64,000 bases of DNA from JANLTX01 sp049840835 (GCA_049840835.1 JASGJG010000029.1:12435-76434); one strand, 5' to 3'. Positions 50,093 to 57,895 are shown, counted from the stretch's first letter. Made by a program: numbers and translations. The notes: generated by a model from the letters alone, not told the origin.

Positions 50093-50761
50093 TCACTGGC
50101 GTGAGCAGGCCAGCGTCATCGTTGGCGGTGAGCCTACCCGTTTACCCACTGCGTAGGCGTCCATCTCGCGGGTTTCCAGTGGGATGAAGAATGGTTCCAG
50201 GTCAGACACCGGGGTGCCCTGTACATCCAGCCAGGCTTCTTCCGCGTCTTCATCTCTCAGTATCACCGGCATACGGTCGTGGATACGCTCTACCAGCTCG
50301 TTCGGCGCGGTGGTCAGAATCGTAAAGCTACGAAGCTGGCTCCCATCCGGGCTCTGCCACTCATCGAACAACCCGGCAAAGGCGAACAGCGCTCCGCCTT
50401 TGCGGCGGAAGTGCATGGGTTGCTTGGTGGCTTTGTCCCATTCATAGAACCCATCGGCAGGCACCAGGCACCGACGGCGTTTCAGCGAGTGCTTGAAGCT
50501 GGGTTTCTCGGCGGCGGTCTCCGCGCGGGCATTGATCAGCTTCTTGCCAAGCTCCGTATCCTTCGCCCAGAACGGTACCAGGCCCCACTGCATCGGCTCC
50601 AACAACCGCTCATGGCGCGGACCATGCGTGGTCACTACGGCGACTGGCTGACTGGGTGCGATGTTGAATCGAGGCGCCAGATCAGGAAACAGCGAGCCTT
50701 GAATCCCGAAGCGATTAAAAATCTCGTCGGGGTTATGGTGCAGGGTAAATCGTCCACACAT
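50093..50761 (-). CDS. yedK: SOS response-associated peptidase (SRAP/HMCES family)
   Basis: 222 residues. The catalytic Cys2 directly follows the initiator Met in MCGRFTLHHNPDEIF, as required for crosslink to abasic sites in single-stranded DNA. The other active-site blocks are ARFNIAPSQPVAVV-like RFNIAPSQPV, WGLVPFWAKD, INARAETAAEKPSF, RCLVPADGFYEW, and FTILTTAPN followed by HDRMPVIL. The protein shields abasic sites from error-prone repair. It is followed by the TfoX-N gene upstream, ending 2 nt before this ATG. No DNA polymerase IV/V gene is near. Confidence 0.95.
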   Translation of the reverse strand: MCGRFTLHHNPDEIFNRFGIQGSLFPDLAPRFNIAPSQPVAVVTTHGPRHERLLEPMQWGLVPFWAKDTELGKKLINARAETAAEKPSFKHSLKRRRCLVPADGFYEWDKATKQPMHFRRKGGALFAFAGLFDEWQSPDGSQLRSFTILTTAPNELVERIHDRMPVILRDEDAEEAWLDVQGTPVSDLEPFFIPLETREMDAYAVGKRVGSPPTMTLACSRQ

Positions 50762-50763
50762 AG

Positions 50764-51081
50764 CTACTTCACCGCCAGTACTTTTGCGCTACGCAGAGCT
50801 GTCTCAGCAGACTGGCACCACGTAGCATCGTCGAACTTTTCCGGTGCTATCAATGCATAGTTATTCGCACCAGGGTAGGGTTCCGTTCGTCCGCCAAAGA
50901 CCGACTCAATCGTTTCCTCGGGAACGCCCTTCACCTTCAGAAAGAGCTTGCCCTCCCCAATAATGGAGGCGAACTTTTCATCGATATACACGCCCCACTC
51001 GCCGAACATCGGCTTCACGCGCACTTCGCCCCAGGGTTGGAGCAGTTCCGCCAGCTTGTCTACTGTCGCTCGGTCAGTCAT
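50764..51081 (-). CDS. TfoX N-terminal domain protein
   Basis: 105 residues. The TfoX-N fold is shown by VKPMFGEWGVYIDEKFASII and GKLFLKVKGVPEETIE, and by the ending PEKFDDATWCQSAETALRSA. In gamma-proteobacteria full-length TfoX/Sxy activates competence genes, but stand-alone N-domains in other phyla have no established role. Located 2 nt before yedK on the same strand. The 244-nt gap upstream contains a long palindromic element and the promoter region of the serine hydrolase gene. Confidence 0.85.
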   Translation of the reverse strand: MTDRATVDKLAELLQPWGEVRVKPMFGEWGVYIDEKFASIIGEGKLFLKVKGVPEETIESVFGGRTEPYPGANNYALIAPEKFDDATWCQSAETALRSAKVLAVK

Positions 51082-51150
51082 GGTGTATACATCCTACTCT
51101 TAGATACTACCCGTATACTCGCCTACCCGGAATAAATAGGTGCTTCCTAT

Positions 51151-51257
51151 TGGTGACAGAATGACGGAAAAAGGGGCATTTTTAGTAACTCAGCTTCACA
51201 AGAGAGTGCATAGGGAAAGTTACCAAAAACAGGGGCTATTCCGTCATTCTGTCACCA
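51151..51257. repeat. 107-bp MITE-like palindromic element with 19-bp terminal inverted repeats
   Basis: TGGTGACAGAATGACGGAA (51151-51169) pairs perfectly with 51239-51257. A second, inner pair TTTTTAGTAACT and AGTTACCAAAAA continues the symmetry with one mismatch, leaving an unpaired centre of about 30 nt. Flanking AT-rich sequence. No open reading frame inside. Lies between the divergent TfoX-N and serine hydrolase genes and could place regulatory signals for one of them. Confidence 0.65.
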
Positions 51258-51325
51258 TTTGCTTACAGTGGTAAGATTAGCCTCAAACACAGATGCTCTA
51301 CAGCATCTCACGAGCGTAAAAAAAC

Positions 51326-52393
51326 ATGCACCGTAAACAAGTTCTTCTCACTTCCCTGGTTCTCTGCCTTGCTGCCGTAGCTCCTGCGTGGGCGGGTAAG
51401 GTGGACGACAAGGTAGACGATTTCGTGAGGACCACCATGATAAGGGAGCATGTTCTCGGCCTCTCTATCGCTGTGGTGAAGCAGGGGAAAATCGTTAAGA
51501 CGCAGGGCTACGGGTTTGCGAATCTAGAAACCTATACGCTTGCGAAGCCGGAGACTGTGTACAAAATCGCCTCTATCAGCAAGCAGTTTTTAGCCACAGG
51601 CATCATGCTCTTAGTGCAGGATGGCAAGCTGAGTGTAGACGACAAGATCAGTAAGTATCTAGAGGGCACACCAGAGACCTGGAAAGACATCACGATTCGG
51701 CATCTGCTCACCCATACCTCAGGGATTGTGCGAGAGGCACCGGGGTTTGACCCGCTGAAAATCCAGAGTGATGCCGAGGTGATTAAGACCGCCTACCCGC
51801 TTCCACTGCGCTTTACGCCGGGCGAGAAGTACGAGTATTGTAACGTGGGGTACTTCTCACTGGCAGAGATTATCCGCAAGGTCAGTGGCAAGTCATGGGG
51901 TGAGTTCTTGAAAGAGCGGGTGTTCGCGCCACTACTCATGAATGCCACACAGACTACTAGCACTACGACGATAGTGTACAATCGGGCCAGCGGGTATGAC
52001 AGGAAAGGCAACGAGCACCAGAACGCGCCGAATTGGATCGCTCTGCGCCCCAGCGGCGCCTTTCTCTCCACCGTTCTGGACCTCGCGAGGTGGGATGCCG
52101 CGCTCTACACGGACAGCATTCTGAAGCCGGAGACCCGCGCGCAGATGTGGACCCCGGTGAAATTGAACGATGGCAAGACGTATCCCTATGGGTTTGGTTG
52201 GACAATAAGCAGCCCGAGTGGCCACAAGCTGATCAGTCATGGTGGTTCGCTGCCCGGATTTCGCTCGGTGATCGGTCGGTACATAGACGATGAACTGACC
52301 GTTATCGTGCTGACCAATAGCGGCTACACCAACCCGGAAGTGTTTCTCTCAGGCATTGCGGCGGAGTACATTCCGGGTCTGGCCCAGAAGTGA
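51326..52393 (+). CDS. exported serine hydrolase (class C beta-lactamase/DD-peptidase family)
   Basis: 355 residues with a signal peptide ending PAWAG. Catalytic SxxK is SISK in YKIASISKQFLATGIMLL (about 88), the YxN equivalent is YCN in YEYCNVGYFSLAEIIRKV (about 172), and the third motif is HGG in LISHGGSLPGFRS (near 311). The family cleaves peptidoglycan or small ester and amide substrates outside the cytoplasm; true beta-lactamase activity is not implied. The overlapping downstream gene encodes a D-Ala-D-Ala dipeptidase-like enzyme, so a role in wall peptide turnover is likely. Confidence 0.9.
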   Translation: MHRKQVLLTSLVLCLAAVAPAWAGKVDDKVDDFVRTTMIREHVLGLSIAVVKQGKIVKTQGYGFANLETYTLAKPETVYKIASISKQFLATGIMLLVQDGKLSVDDKISKYLEGTPETWKDITIRHLLTHTSGIVREAPGFDPLKIQSDAEVIKTAYPLPLRFTPGEKYEYCNVGYFSLAEIIRKVSGKSWGEFLKERVFAPLLMNATQTTSTTTIVYNRASGYDRKGNEHQNAPNWIALRPSGAFLSTVLDLARWDAALYTDSILKPETRAQMWTPVKLNDGKTYPYGFGWTISSPSGHKLISHGGSLPGFRSVIGRYIDDELTVIVLTNSGYTNPEVFLSGIAAEYIPGLAQK

Positions 52394-53073
52394 ACGAGAC
52401 GCTTCATGAGAGATTAGAGGCAGTCAGCCGACGAGAGCCGATTGCGGCGTTGAACGCGATCAAAGAAATCGAGTGCGGGGAGTCGCTGGTAGACCTGCGC
52501 AAGAGCCATCCCAGGTTGATAATCGGGCGACGCTGTATACCGTTTCTGCGGGAGCGTGTGGCGCAGAAGCTCATTATGGCTGCCGATTCCCTGCCAGAAG
52601 GGTACGCGTTCTCGGTGCGTACCTGTATGCGCTCCTATGCCATGCAGAAGGCGCTCTTTGACCGCTACTTCGCTGAGCTAAAGGAAAAGCACCCGGACTG
52701 GAGCTACGCCACCCTGCGCCGCCAGACCTGCCGGTTCTTTGCGCCGTATGACCAGAAAGCCCCACCCGGTCACTGTACTGGCGCCGCGGTAGATGTGCAC
52801 CTGCTTCTCCCCTCCGGCCACAAAGCGGACTTAGTAAAGCCCCTGAGTGGCTGGAAAGCGGCCCGAAGCGATGTGCACGGGCTGGGGCCGCGCGCTACCA
52901 AAAACCGGGAGATTCTCTTTGCCGCTATGATCTCAGCAGGCTTCTCCAACTGCGGCGAGGAGTTCTGGCACTACTCCTGGGGGGATGCCGGGTGGGCCGT
53001 GCGTGTAGGCGCCAAAGAGTGTGTGTACGGGCTGATAGAGCTGCCTACAACCTGGACTGGGCGACGGAAATAG
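52390..53073 (+). CDS. VanX/DdpX-like D-alanyl-D-alanine dipeptidase
   Basis: 227 residues from a GTG overlapping the preceding stop by 4 nt. Zinc site of the M15D family: PPGHCTGAAVDVHLLLPSG (His and Asp ligands, about 130) and NCGEEFWHYSWGD (catalytic Glu and the third ligand His, about 200). The conserved Arg of VanX is likely in FSVRTCMRSYAMQ. No signal peptide, so cytosolic. Such enzymes hydrolyse D-Ala-D-Ala for recycling or, in vancomycin-resistant bacteria, to remove the drug target; there are no vanHA genes here, so recycling is more probable. Overlaps convergent rimI by 29 nt. Confidence 0.9.
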   Translation: MNETLHERLEAVSRREPIAALNAIKEIECGESLVDLRKSHPRLIIGRRCIPFLRERVAQKLIMAADSLPEGYAFSVRTCMRSYAMQKALFDRYFAELKEKHPDWSYATLRRQTCRFFAPYDQKAPPGHCTGAAVDVHLLLPSGHKADLVKPLSGWKAARSDVHGLGPRATKNREILFAAMISAGFSNCGEEFWHYSWGDAGWAVRVGAKECVYGLIELPTTWTGRRK

Positions 53074-53572
53074 TGGCCAGCGTCTTCTGATTCTCGGCGA
53101 AACGTTGCTTCCAGGCGGTATCGGTCATGTCATGGAGCCAGAGGATATCGGCGTCTTCGTTGTTATCGGGGTAGTAACGTTTGCGCACAGCGGCTTTGAC
53201 AAAGCCATACTTGGCATAGAGTCCATGCGCGGCTTCATTGCTCTTACGGACCTCCAGGGTAGCACGAGTGGCGCCGCGCGCCGCGCCTTCGGCGAGCATA
53301 GCAGCCAGCAGGCGCTCGCCGACCTTCTGCCCTCGAAAGTCCGGCGTGACGGCCAGAGCGGTCACATGAATCTCATCCAAGACAATCCAGACGCCTCCGT
53401 AGCCGATCTTTTCGCCACCAGGAGTCTGCTCCGCAATGACATAGTAGGCAGCAGGATTAGTAAGCTCATTGCGATACGCTGCCACCGACCAGGTAGAGCC
53501 GAGTGCAGCTTTCTCGATATTGACCACCGCCTCGATATCGGCCTCATTCATCGCACGCACACAGACACTCAT
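53045..53572 (-). CDS. rimI: ribosomal protein S18-alanine-type N-acetyltransferase (RimI-like)
   Basis: 175 residues from the ATG at 53572, which overlaps the moaE stop as ATGA. GNAT core: VNIEKAALGSTWSVAAYRNE, IHVTALAVTPDFRGQKVGER, ARGATRATLEVRKSNEAAHG and LYAKYGFVKAAVRKRYYPDN, the last being typical of RimI. The enzyme acetylates protein N-terminal alanine (S18 in Escherichia coli). The C-terminal extension of 30 residues is unusual. tsaC/sua5 lies 8 kb away rather than next to it. Confidence 0.88.
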   Translation of the reverse strand: MSVCVRAMNEADIEAVVNIEKAALGSTWSVAAYRNELTNPAAYYVIAEQTPGGEKIGYGGVWIVLDEIHVTALAVTPDFRGQKVGERLLAAMLAEGAARGATRATLEVRKSNEAAHGLYAKYGFVKAAVRKRYYPDNNEDADILWLHDMTDTAWKQRFAENQKTLATISVAQSRL

Positions 53573-53991
53573 TCCGCCGGAATCGCCTCGTCGCCTTCTA
53601 TCCAATAGGTACCGTCCGCCGCGAACTCTTTCTTCCAGATAGGTACATCCGCCTTGAGCGTGTCTATCAGCCAGCGGCAGGCGTCAAACGCCTCTGCCCG
53701 ATGCGGACTCGCCACACACACCACCACGGCAGCCTCGCCCACGGGAATAGCACCATGCCGGTGCAGAATCGCCGCCTTCAGCTTCCATCGACTCTTTACT
53801 TCTGCCACCAGTCTCGCCATCTGCTTCTCGGCCATAGGCGCGTAGACCTGGTATTCCAACCCCGTGACTTTGCGCCCCTTGGCATGGTCCCGCACCACAC
53901 CCGTAAAAAGCACATGCGCCCCATCCGCATCGGTCATCACATGGTCGATAGCGATTTGAGAGTCAAGCGAATCTGTGGTCAGAAGAACCAT
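53569..53991 (-). CDS. moaE: molybdopterin synthase catalytic subunit MoaE
   Basis: 140 residues from the ATG at 53991, overlapping the small membrane gene stop by one base. MoaE transfers sulfur from the MoaD thiocarboxylate to cyclic pyranopterin monophosphate. Conserved blocks: VLFTGVVRDHAKGRKVTGLE, ILHRHGAIPVGEAAVVVCVA with SPHRAEAFDACRWLIDTLK, and the catalytic Lys in VPIWKKEF. moaD lies two genes upstream with a small membrane protein between them; no other molybdenum cofactor gene is in the window. Confidence 0.95.
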   Translation of the reverse strand: MVLLTTDSLDSQIAIDHVMTDADGAHVLFTGVVRDHAKGRKVTGLEYQVYAPMAEKQMARLVAEVKSRWKLKAAILHRHGAIPVGEAAVVVCVASPHRAEAFDACRWLIDTLKADVPIWKKEFAADGTYWIEGDEAIPAE

Positions 53992-54227
53992 TACTGAGGT
54001 GTTTCTGCCTTGATACCGTAATCCTGGTACAACCCAATATTGGGTTTTAGTGTTATCCACAGATAAATGACTATCCACCAGGACTGTAAAAGCAAGGCTC
54101 CCGCAATCATGGGCATCGCTTTTTTCCAGCCGCCGCGCAAGCGCATTAGGCCGAGAACCAGCAAGATGAATCCAAGCACAAGGCTCGCTGGAAACAAAAT
54201 TAATATCGGACCACCTACAAAAATCAC
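53991..54227 (-). CDS. 78-residue two-helix membrane protein between moaD and moaE
   Basis: Two hydrophobic helices: GPILILFPASLVLGFILLVL and IAGALLLQSWWIVIYLWITL, separated by a short basic loop (RLRGGWKK). ATG at 54227, 5 nt after the moaD stop; stop shares one base with the moaE start. Its position inside the operon is odd; no known Moa protein is this small and membrane-bound. Unknown function. Confidence 0.6.
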   Translation of the reverse strand: MIFVGGPILILFPASLVLGFILLVLGLMRLRGGWKKAMPMIAGALLLQSWWIVIYLWITLKPNIGLYQDYGIKAETPQ

Positions 54228-54232
54228 TATGA

Positions 54233-54478
54233 TTAACCTCCGCTCATGGGTGGTAGGAAGGCGAGTTCATCGCCATTTTTGAGGGGCGTTTCGGGGGTGG
54301 CGAACTCTTCGCCCACGGCCACGCGTACTTTGTCTAAGATGCCTGCCAGGTTCGGGTTCTGGGCGGCAAGGGTGTTGGCGGCATCAGCCACGGTGGCAGG
54401 CTCCGGCAGGGCCAGAGTTAATTCCCCGGTACCGGCTCTGTCACGCCAATGGCCGAAAAAAAGAATACGCACCGTCAC
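54233..54478 (-). CDS. moaD: molybdopterin synthase sulfur carrier subunit MoaD
   Basis: 81 residues with a beta-grasp ubiquitin-like fold (VRILFFGHWRDRAGTGELTL) and the essential C-terminal Gly-Gly in LAFLPPMSGG, which is adenylated and thiocarboxylated before sulfur transfer in the MoaE complex. First gene of the group moaD, small membrane protein, moaE, rimI. Confidence 0.93.
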   Translation of the reverse strand: MTVRILFFGHWRDRAGTGELTLALPEPATVADAANTLAAQNPNLAGILDKVRVAVGEEFATPETPLKNGDELAFLPPMSGG

Positions 54479-54525
54479 GCCTCTGATATACCCTATCAGG
54501 CGCGACGGTGCACAATAGTTTATTG

Positions 54526-55470
54526 TTAATCCGCCAGGTTGGTGCCTTCTGGCAGTTTCGCGGAGAATCGCTCGGCGGGAATCGGTTCGTTGTAGCGGAA
54601 GTTCTCACGAATCGTCACCACGTTGAGATTGTGAGTATCCGTATATTCCTCACGGGTCCGGATAGGCAGCTTGATTTGTGGGTCTATCCAGATACTCAGC
54701 TTGTGATTGCTCTCTAGAAACGGCGCCTGAGCGTCGATGCGAATGCGCCGAACTCCATCTATTACCTCCTCGCTGTGTTTCACGCCCTCGGGCATCTGCT
54801 GGTGGAAGTGGGCATGCAGCTCCGGTGTAGTGAGAATCTGAATCACATGCGGGAGAACAGTATGCGTTTTTTTATCCCGCCGGGCATACTTGCCGTTCAC
54901 TGTCAGCACTCCCTCAGTCGGGCTAGAAACAGAGTAGGATTCCGGGGAAGAGTCGATGCGGATAGCGCCATCGGTCAGGTTCGCAGCCCAGTGCTGTCGG
55001 TTGCGCTGAAAACTCTCGGACCAGGTCTCCGGCTGATTGCGAGTTTGCTCGGTAACCTCGTCCCACTGTATGGTGCTGACTTTCTTCATCTCCTGGGCCA
55101 CATCGGCCAGAGCGGGCATGGGGTGAAGAAGGGGAGTCAGCACAGCGAACCCGATGCCGCCCACGGCAGCGAGCGCTCCGGCAGTGGTAAAGGCGGTCTG
55201 AATACGGAAGCGACGAATCATTTTTTGAACCTCTTTCTCAGCGATGGGATGGAGAAGCATCTTCTTCACTTCAGGAAGCAGGGAGCCAGGTAGCTCCACA
55301 GTAGAGAAGCGAGCACGAGCTGTGTCTGCCAGCTCAGTCAACTCGGCAAGTCGGCGTGCGCAGTCCGGGCAAGTTTTTACATGGCGAGCGATGCTCCAGC
55401 GGGTGAGCACGGGCAGGGCGCCATCTTGATAGTCGGAGAGGGTTTCCTCGCTGAACTGGGTGCAGGTCAT
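54526..55470 (-). CDS. anti-sigma factor with zinc-finger domain
   Basis: 314 residues. The N-terminal zinc-binding anti-sigma domain is readable as EETLSDYQDGAL and then HVKTCPDCARRLAEL (HxxxCxxC motif). One membrane helix follows (AFTTAGALAAVGGIGFAVL, about 92-115), and the remaining 190 residues form an exported beta-rich domain with TWSESFQRNRQHW and SIWIDPQIKLPIRTREEYTD, similar in plan to MucB/RseB or LolA-like sensors. It overlaps the sigma factor stop by 4 nt and should hold that sigma factor inactive until an envelope signal arrives. Confidence 0.87.
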   Translation of the reverse strand: MTCTQFSEETLSDYQDGALPVLTRWSIARHVKTCPDCARRLAELTELADTARARFSTVELPGSLLPEVKKMLLHPIAEKEVQKMIRRFRIQTAFTTAGALAAVGGIGFAVLTPLLHPMPALADVAQEMKKVSTIQWDEVTEQTRNQPETWSESFQRNRQHWAANLTDGAIRIDSSPESYSVSSPTEGVLTVNGKYARRDKKTHTVLPHVIQILTTPELHAHFHQQMPEGVKHSEEVIDGVRRIRIDAQAPFLESNHKLSIWIDPQIKLPIRTREEYTDTHNLNVVTIRENFRYNEPIPAERFSAKLPEGTNLAD

Positions 55471-55964
55471 TTCAAAACATCCTCGGAAAGAGCTTTGCGC
55501 AGGTGGCGAATGGCCTCGTGCACACGAGACTGAACAGTGCCTGTGGGGACTCCTAATATCTCGGCGGCCTCTCGATGCGTGAGTTGCTGGACTTTGACCA
55601 GCACGAACGCTTCACGGAGCGGGGCTGGCAGTGTGTCGATAGCCTCATAGAGCCGGAGCCGATGCAGATGATCCGGAGTCGGGTCGTGCGTGGGAGAGTC
55701 CGCCTCGTTCCAGGCCAGTGCGCCCGAATCAGGGCGTTTCGCCTGCCGACGCCAGGCATGAGTAGCAATGGTGTATAGATACGTGGTCAATTGCGCCCGG
55801 CGCAGAAAGCCCGGCAGCGCCCGAAACCCGGATACCAGTGTTTCCTGAGTGAGGTCCTCGGCATCCGCGCGGTGCCCACCGGTCAGGTGCAGGCAGAAGC
55901 GGAAGAGGCGCTCGGCGCTTTCCTCCAGTCTGCAAACCAGCTCCGGGTCGGGGGAATCAGGCAT
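55467..55964 (-). CDS. ECF-type RNA polymerase sigma factor
   Basis: 165 residues, the size of a group IV sigma factor with regions 2 and 4 only. Region 2: RLFRFCLHLTGGHRADAEDL, TQETLVSGFRAL, and YLYTIATHAWRRQAKR. Region 4: YEAIDTLPAPLREAFVLVKV and REAAEILGVPTGTVQSRVHE. The partner anti-sigma gene begins within its last codons. The divergent membrane protein gene at 56023 lies 58 nt away and could belong to its regulon, though no consensus was identified. Confidence 0.92.
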   Translation of the reverse strand: MPDSPDPELVCRLEESAERLFRFCLHLTGGHRADAEDLTQETLVSGFRALPGFLRRAQLTTYLYTIATHAWRRQAKRPDSGALAWNEADSPTHDPTPDHLHRLRLYEAIDTLPAPLREAFVLVKVQQLTHREAAEILGVPTGTVQSRVHEAIRHLRKALSEDVLK

Positions 55965-56022
55965 TTCACCGCGTTAGAGTCTAAATAGCGCGGATTTGTT
56001 GGATATTGATAGAATTTAAATT

Positions 56023-56586
56023 ATGCAGCAGCAGATACCCTCGGACTCCTACGACTACAGCACAGCTCAAGAGGAGATACGAATCGAGGGTGTGGCGCAG
56101 GGTGGAATGAAGTATCTGCGCCGCTGGGTGCTGGCGCTAATCTGTATCGCCTACACTATAGCGATTGTTCTCATCACCCTGATTCGGGGACATGTCTCTC
56201 CGGTGTTTCTGGGGATTGTTGCGTTTGCTGTCGGCTTCGTTGCCTTGATGCTCTGGGTACAGACGACCCTGATGGCAAAGTACTGGCCGCAGAAGAAACG
56301 CCCTGTACTGGTACTGCGGCCAGAGGGTCTGCAGGTTGAGTCTCCCATGATAAAGCCTGCTCTCCTGCCCTGGGAGGCTATGGGGACTATCGAAGGCGCC
56401 TCCGCACTGGGGCTGCCCATTGTTCGTATTCGCGACCCACAGAAGCGCCTCAAAGCGCTCCTGGGAAGCTCCTACTGGATGTACTGGTGGCCGGGCGGCA
56501 TCGGGCTCAATGCCCTGACCTTCGGCTACTCTGGAGCGGCGCTGGCTGAGAAAATCCAGCAGTATCGCGACGAAGCCCTCTCCTAG
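56023..56586 (+). CDS. membrane protein resembling STM3941-type proteins
   Basis: 187 residues. Two central membrane helices (VLALICIAYTIAIVLITLI and FLGIVAFAVGFVALMLWVQ) sit between a short polar N-terminus and a C-terminal PH-like beta region (RPVLVLRPEGLQVESPMIKP and LLPWEAMGTIEGAS). This arrangement is found in bacterial PH-domain and STM3941-like proteins of unknown role. Divergent from the ECF sigma gene. Its stop overlaps the convergent NTF2-like gene by 4 nt. Confidence 0.7.
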   Translation: MQQQIPSDSYDYSTAQEEIRIEGVAQGGMKYLRRWVLALICIAYTIAIVLITLIRGHVSPVFLGIVAFAVGFVALMLWVQTTLMAKYWPQKKRPVLVLRPEGLQVESPMIKPALLPWEAMGTIEGASALGLPIVRIRDPQKRLKALLGSSYWMYWWPGGIGLNALTFGYSGAALAEKIQQYRDEALS

Positions 56587-57080
56587 GGAATAGGCTTACC
56601 GTCTAAGACTTGCTTCTCACTCAGGAACTTGAGGTCGCGTACTCGCCAGCCCTGAGGGGTTTTCGTCCAGATTTCCTCGTAGATCGAGTTCACACGTAGC
56701 TGATGGTGTGCCCCTTTCTTGCCGAATAGACTCAGATTGTCTTTGATAGAGTAGTCTTCGCGCTCTGCAATACGGGCTTTCCACTCGTCTCCCACGGCAG
56801 TTAGCGCGGTCACATGGTGCTGGTGTGTCCGCACCTTGAGAATACAGGGCATAACAGAGCCTATAAAACCGCGCCAGCCAGCCAGGTCCAGTGTTTTTCC
56901 ATCTCTCTGATGCACCTGTAGAGCCGGTGCGTAATGCGCCATAAACCCATTCAGGTCTTTATGGTTGAAGGCGCTCACCTGGCGGTTATGTTCGGCCTGA
57001 AACTGACGGCGTGGTGACGGAGCTGCACAGACTGCACTCACGAGAGTGACGATGGTGAGCAGAGAAAGCAAGGTTTTCAT
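56583..57080 (-). CDS. exported NTF2-like (DUF4440/SnoaL-type) protein
   Basis: 165 residues from the ATG at 57080 with a signal peptide MKTLLSLLTIVTLVSAVCAA. The cone-shaped NTF2 fold is suggested by HNRQVSAFNHKDLNGFMAHY, the middle KARIAEREDYSIKD and the C-terminal YEEIWTKTPQGWRVRDLKFL. Such domains bind small molecules or act as weak isomerases. The ATG overlaps the stop of the preceding GNAT gene as ATGA, so both respond to the same TetR-controlled promoter. Confidence 0.8.
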   Translation of the reverse strand: MKTLLSLLTIVTLVSAVCAAPSPRRQFQAEHNRQVSAFNHKDLNGFMAHYAPALQVHQRDGKTLDLAGWRGFIGSVMPCILKVRTHQHHVTALTAVGDEWKARIAEREDYSIKDNLSLFGKKGAHHQLRVNSIYEEIWTKTPQGWRVRDLKFLSEKQVLDGKPIP

Positions 57081-57853
57081 TCCGGTACTCCAAAGTTCAC
57101 GCGCCGCCCCAGCTCGGTGAAGCCAGCGCGAAGCATATTTCGGTGAGACGTGCTGCCGGGCGCAGCTTCGATGACTATCAGGCGGCATCCCAGAGCGTGA
57201 GCGTCCGCGATACGACGTGCAAAGCAGGCGCTCTGTGCGCCGCGCCCCCGGCTCTCCGGCAGAGTTGCCGCCGGGCCGAACCAGGCCAGCTCGTCGGCAA
57301 GGAACATAGCGGCGCATCCCACGGCCTGGGTGCCGTCGCAGGCCAGATAGGTTTTCCAGCCGAGACAGCCCACCAGAGCAGCTCCCCAGGCGGCTATGGC
57401 ATCAGGAACTTCGTAGCCTTTTGCTAAGACGCTGCCAAAGGTTTCTGGATCAGCCTCTATCACCTCTAAGTCACTCGCGGGAGTATAGGGAGGCTCCGTG
57501 GCACGCGTCAGAAGCACCCACTCATCTATGGGAACCAGTCCGCGCGCTGTCAGTTTTTCGGCGGGTTCTGACTCTGTCAGGGAGAGTGCAATCGCTTCGC
57601 AGCCTGCCTGCGCGAAATTCGCCAGCGCGGTGTCGATTAGCTCTTCTGTGAGCAGGGTAGTGATGCCCAGCCCCAGTACTCGGTTGAACATTCGGTAGGG
57701 CACGGCGGGCAGAAAGTACTGGCTGACGCCTTCGGCAAGCTCCGCTACTCTCAACCCGGTTGCTTCTGTAAACTCTCGCGGCGCTGCGGCATACTGAGCG
57801 GTCCAGGCTAATCGATGAATCCGCTCCGCTTCTTGTCTTACAGTGTAAGTCAT
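57077..57853 (-). CDS. GNAT-family acetyltransferase under TetR control
   Basis: 258 residues from the ATG at 57853. Two GNAT-like halves are visible; the C-terminal acetyl-CoA loop is ATLPESRGRGAQSACFARRI followed by LIVIEAAPGSTSHRNMLRAG and FTELGRRVNFGVP. The N-terminal half is degenerate. Divergent from the TetR gene; operators and a consensus promoter lie directly at its start. Likely modifies a toxic small molecule that also induces the regulator; inference from context. Confidence 0.88.
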   Translation of the reverse strand: MTYTVRQEAERIHRLAWTAQYAAAPREFTEATGLRVAELAEGVSQYFLPAVPYRMFNRVLGLGITTLLTEELIDTALANFAQAGCEAIALSLTESEPAEKLTARGLVPIDEWVLLTRATEPPYTPASDLEVIEADPETFGSVLAKGYEVPDAIAAWGAALVGCLGWKTYLACDGTQAVGCAAMFLADELAWFGPAATLPESRGRGAQSACFARRIADAHALGCRLIVIEAAPGSTSHRNMLRAGFTELGRRVNFGVPE

Positions 57854-57883
57854 GTTTGACAATATAAGCCTTACAGTGTAAGT
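57837..57883. promoter_or_regulatory. two TetR operator palindromes in the TetR/GNAT divergon
   Basis: The 14-mer ACTTACACTGTAAG (minus strand) occurs at 57837-57850 and 57870-57883, exactly 33 bp apart, about three helical turns. Each is an almost perfect palindrome (TTACANTGTAA-type). The first covers codons 2-6 of the GNAT gene, the second lies in the spacer of its promoter. This fits cooperative repression by the divergent TetR protein. Confidence 0.85.
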
Positions 57884-57889
57884 TGTCAA
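57861..57889 (-). promoter_or_regulatory. consensus sigma-70 promoter of the GNAT operon
   Basis: On the minus strand TTGACA (57889-57884), a 17-nt spacer and TATATT (57866-57861). The spacer contains the whole operator copy, so TetR binding must block RNA polymerase. The -10 element ends 7 nt before the ATG at 57853, predicting an almost leaderless mRNA. Confidence 0.8.
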
Positions 57890-57895
57890 GTAGCT

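Noticed and set aside
54479..54525. Possible terminator between the anti-sigma and moaD genes
   Set aside because: The stem CGCCT..GATA/TATC..AGGCG is interrupted and no T tract follows on either strand.
57878..57884. Plus-strand promoter TTGACA (57856-57861) with TAAGTT for the TetR gene
   Set aside because: The -35 is perfect and the spacing is 17, but the -10 is weak; autoregulation is likely but this exact promoter is not strong enough to list as a feature.
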